A stretch of 64,000 bases of DNA from assembly GCA_964574635.1 (NCBI GenBank), contig CAZNOG010000008.1:1-64000 (forward strand), written 5' to 3'. The translations under genes and the position numbers were made by a program. This DNA comes from CAZNOG01 sp964574635. Lineage in GTDB: Bacteria > Bacteroidota > Bacteroidia > Flavobacteriales_D > Cryomorphaceae. Position 1 is the stretch's first letter. The number at the start of each line of letters is the position of its first letter. The notes beneath the pieces were generated by a model. That model ran no database searches and was not told where the DNA came from. It worked only from the letters and a program-made list of their open reading frames with translations. Below, piece by piece: positions 60,893-64,000 of the stretch.

Positions 60893-63800
60893 TCAACGCT
60901 CGATCATGATTTTCTTCACGATCACTTCGTCGCTCGTTTTCAGTCGGTACACATAGATTCCGGAGGGCAAGTTGCTCGTATCGAAATCGATGTTGTATTC
61001 GAGGTCAGCTGCAGCCGTTTCGGCAAACAACTCTTGAACGATTCTACCGCTCATGTCGAATACCTCCACGGTGGCCTTGGTTTCCGTCGGAACCCTGAAC
61101 ACGATGTTGGCATCACCCGAAGTCGGGTTAGGGAAAGCGGTCAAGAACGCATGGTGCTCCTCGGCAATGAGACCACCACCCGGTACGGGCGGTTCTTCGA
61201 AGGGCACGCACTCTTGCAGAGCCACGATACCATCCACGTCGTAACCGTCGGGGGTCGATGTCAAGGCGTCGTTGTTCACCAGTCGCACGTAGCGGATCCA
61301 GTCGAAGGCACCTGCATCGCTGATGTCTACGTAGGGATCGCTCTTGCACACCGTTCTCGCGAAGTAGAAGTCCACTCCGTTTTGCGACAAGTACACGTCG
61401 GCGTACTCCGGATACACGGCACAACCTTCGTTTCCGTACGAAGTTTCCACGATCTCGATGTCGTTACCGGGACCGTTTACAACCATCAATTCGAAACCGA
61501 TGGTCAGGCTTCCGCCGTATCCGAGAGTTGCGAATACTTCAGCGTCGGTTCTTTCCGGAGTACCCAGTGCATTGGTTCCATCCGTACGCGACGGGGGAAT
61601 CGGGCTTCCGTTCAGCTGGGTACCGGGCAGGTACTCGTATACGAAGTCACCGTAGCAGTACTCGAGGTAGCAGTCGGGGTCGTTGTTCGGAACGGTAAAC
61701 GTTCTGTAGCAAACGGCCGTGCGTCCGCAGATGTCGGTCACGGTGTACTCGTAGATGTAGTCGATTCCGGCGCAGCCGTTGTCAACCACTTCCGGTTCGG
61801 GGTTCACCGATACTTCGGCTTCAACACCGCAAGAGGTCTCGTATACCACGTCGTCGGCAGATACTACGATCTCATCCGCTGATTCCACATCCACGTCTTC
61901 ACCGCAAGAGAGGATCACGGGACCGTCGTTGTCGATGGTGAACGTTTGGAAGAGGATCTCTTCGTTGCCACACTGGTCGGATACGGTGTATTTCACCACG
62001 TATTCCGCGCCGGGGCAGCCGTGGTCACAGCACATTTGCGTGGGCGGGGTTACGATGATGAATACGTCCGAGCTGCAAGGAGCGGTGTACTCAACCGCGA
62101 AGGGGTTGGGCACGATGTCCTCGTAGCAGGATACCACCATGTCTTCCGGTGCGGAAGTAATCACCAGACCGTCATTGACGATGTGGAAGATTTGAGTAGC
62201 CTCAGCGCTTCGGCCGCACTCGTCCACTACCGTGTAGGTGATGGAGTATGCCGCACCGTTGCAGGAGTCTTCTCCTTCGAGCAATACGGGCTCACCTGCA
62301 GTGGCCTCGTAGCCGAGGTCGCAAGCGGTATTTACCACGAGGTCGTCGAAGTTGGCCACAACGTCATCCACGCACTCCACTTCCATTTCGGGCAGATCCT
62401 CGATGGAGGGTCCGTCGTTGTCGATGGTGAAAGTTTGAGTGGCGGTTGCAGTGCGTCCGCAGCCGTCGGTTACGGTGTACACGATGGTGTGCTCCGCACC
62501 GGGGCAAGAACCGTCGTCGGAGAGGATCACTTCAGCGGTCACTTCTCCGCTCAGGTTGCAAGCGGTGGTGTATTCTACTCCGTCGTAGTTGGGTACCACG
62601 TCGCTCTCGCATTCCACGATCGCATCAGCAGGTGCCGAGATGGTCGGCAGGTCGTAGGTGATGGTGATGGTTTGCGTGCAAGAGGAAGTGTTTCCGCACA
62701 GGTCGGTAGCCGTGAAGGTACGCTCGATTACGGAAGGACAGCTCTCGGATACCCACGTATCGAAGTACGTGATGTTAACCGTGTTGCAGTCGTCGGTGGC
62801 GGTTGCCATGCCGGTAACTTCCGGGTCGAGTGAAGACTCACAGCTCACGGTGATGTCATCCGGGCAAGAGATCACCGGTGCGGTTTCATCCACGATGGTG
62901 ATGGTTTGCTCGTAGGTAGAGCTGTTTCCGCAAGCGTCGGTGGCAGTCCAGGTACGAACCATGGTTTGCTCACACTCGCCCACGATGTCTCCATCCACGT
63001 AGGAGATTTCCACTTCGTTGCAGTCATCTTCCGCGGTGGCGAATCCGGTGAAATCGGGATCCAGTGAATCCGTGCAGTCAACGGTTACGTCTTCCGGTCC
63101 GAAGATGGTCGGAGCGGTGGTGTCTACGATGGTGATGATTTGCTCACAGGTGCTGGTGTTTCCACAAGCGTCGGTGGCGGTCCAAGTACGAACCATGGTT
63201 TGCTCGCACTCACCTTCGATTACGCCGTCAACGTAAGTTACATCTACGCTGCTGCACTCGTCGGTAGCCGTCGCGAATCCGGTGAATTCCGGGTCGAGGG
63301 AAGCGTCGCAGTCTACGGTGATGTCATCGGGACAAGAGATTACGGGCGCAACGTCATCAACGATGGTGANNNNNNNNNNNNNNNNNNNNNNNNNNNNNNN
63401 NNNNNNNNNNNNNNNNNNNNNNNNNNNNNNNNNNNNNNNNNNNNNNNNNNNNNNNNNNNNNNNNNNNNNCGGGATCCAGTGAATCCGTGCAGTCAACGGT
63501 TACGTCTTCCGGTCCGAAGATGGTGGGAGCGGTGGTGTCTACGATGGTGATGATTTGCTCGCAGGTGCTGGTGTTTCCACAAGCGTCGGTGGCGGTCCAG
63601 GTACGTACGAAAGTTTGCTCGCACTCGCCTTCGATGTCGCCGTCAACGTAAGATACTTCTACGTCGCTGCACTCGTCGGTAGCCGTCGCGAATCCGGTGA
63701 ATTCCGGGTCGAGGGAAGCGGTGCAGTCCACGGTGATGTCATCGGGACAGGTGATGATGGGAGCATCGTTGTCAACGATGGAGATTACTTGAACGCCGGT

Positions 63801-64000
63801 AGAAACGTTTCCGCACTCATCAACGGCGGTCCAAGTTCTTTCGAAAGACTCGGGGCACATTCCGCTCACAAGTCCGTCGGTGTATGAAATATCCACGTTG
63901 TGGCAGTCATCGGTCGCGGTTGCGGAACCGGTGAATTGGGGGTCCGTCGAATCATTGCATCCAACTGACACGTCCGCGGGTACGGAAAGTACCGGTGCGG
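60893..64000 (-). CDS. Giant HYR-repeat protein with type A T9SS sorting domain, 5' end missing
   Basis: The frame is open from the right edge to the stop at 60893, except for 100 N. The visible part begins with at least five HYR-type beta-sandwich repeats of about 78 residues (ISCPDDITVDC, LDPEFTGFATATDEC, VRTWTATDACGNTSTCEQ), some nearly identical at DNA level. More diverged CPGAE/VTDxCGR units follow, then a unique beta-rich region (about 61250-61650). The C-terminal 75 residues are a type A sorting signal (AFPNPTSGDANIVF, VEVFDMSGRIVQEL, LPSGIYVYRL). HYR domains are Ig-like adhesion modules, so a very large surface or secreted adhesin is likely. The two sides of the gap are in different frames only because the N run has an arbitrary length. 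Confidence 0.9.
63370..63469. other. Scaffold gap of exactly 100 N
   Basis: The gap falls inside near-identical HYR repeats, where short-read assemblies usually break. It should be read as an unknown length, not as 100 bp. Confidence 0.99.

Noticed and set aside
62850..63969. CRISPR-like direct repeats at the right edge
   Set aside because: The period is 234 bp, in phase with codons, and encodes HYR domains; there are no unique short spacers or cas genes.
60893..63971. A frameshift or two separate genes at the right end
   Set aside because: The frame change coincides with the 100-N placeholder, and predicted repeat length restores a single frame.
1..64000. tRNA, rRNA, prophage or insertion-sequence genes
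   Set aside because: I looked through the intergenic gaps and saw no cloverleaf with CCA-type ends, no rRNA-like stretch and no transposase or integrase motifs; a dedicated scan was not possible.

Overview
The window looks like a draft or metagenomic scaffold of a Bacteroidota chromosome, probably from the Flavobacteriia/Saprospiria side of the phylum. The evidence is type IX secretion sorting domains of both kinds (type A at 48207-49682 and 60893-64000, type B at 7482-9497), a PorV-like protein, HYR, GEVED and choice-of-anchor adhesin modules, a long-tailed ribosomal protein S1, and Bacteroidota promoters of the TAnnTTTG type in front of many genes. Coding density is high and GC content is moderate to high. 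I see no rRNA, tRNA, CRISPR array, transposase or phage gene. There is one run of exactly 100 N (63370-63469).

Layout. 1-4367: 5' part of a very large secreted multi-domain protein that leaves the left edge. 4768-13203 (minus): rpsA, a type B sorting-domain fibronectin protein, and an operon of a nitronate monooxygenase/FabK-like flavoprotein with a catalytic/non-catalytic pair of M16 peptidases. 13467-37729: a roughly 24-kb surface-glycan locus. 37982-42769: a DUF421 membrane protein, a tiny membrane protein, proline dehydrogenase and aroB-aroA. 42824-49682 (minus): an outer-membrane operon (helix-hairpin-helix barrel plus PorV-like protein), a CxxC protein, purK-purE and a beta-helix sorting-domain protein. 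50069-54444 (plus): hpt, adk, obgE, a PAP2 phosphatase and a PafA-like alkaline phosphatase. 54448-60472 (minus): a response regulator without a DNA-binding domain, ppx/gppA, a solitary cytosine DNA methyltransferase and a NatAB-type ABC exporter. 60893-64000: 3' part of a giant HYR-repeat protein with a type A sorting domain, leaving the right edge.

The glycan locus is the functional centre. It encodes a Wzm/Wzt-type polysaccharide ABC exporter. It has the parts of a nonulosonic (sialic-acid-like) sugar route: wecB, a NeuB synthase, a second NeuB-like domain fused to a SpsF-like cytidylyltransferase, and a KdsC-like phosphatase. It also has a four-gene nucleotide-heptose-like module (PfkB kinase, SIS isomerase, epimerase, nucleotidyltransferase), a DegT aminotransferase, a TylF-like methyltransferase, a hexapeptide acetyltransferase, two sulfotransferases and about eight glycosyltransferase-like proteins. 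The inferred product is an exported, possibly sulfated glycan containing an acidic nine-carbon sugar and perhaps a heptose.

The least explained signals are non-coding. First, a dispersed family of long imperfect palindromes (about 120-150 bp) sits in intergenic gaps; copies near 7221, 14145, 32400, 49845 and 60672 share blocks and often an apical GAGCTTC..GTCGCT motif, with a weaker candidate near 38600. Second, a 16-bp word, TGGGTTTTTGTGGGTG, occurs exactly three times, two of them inverted around the DNA methyltransferase gene, with a diverged relative near 13252.
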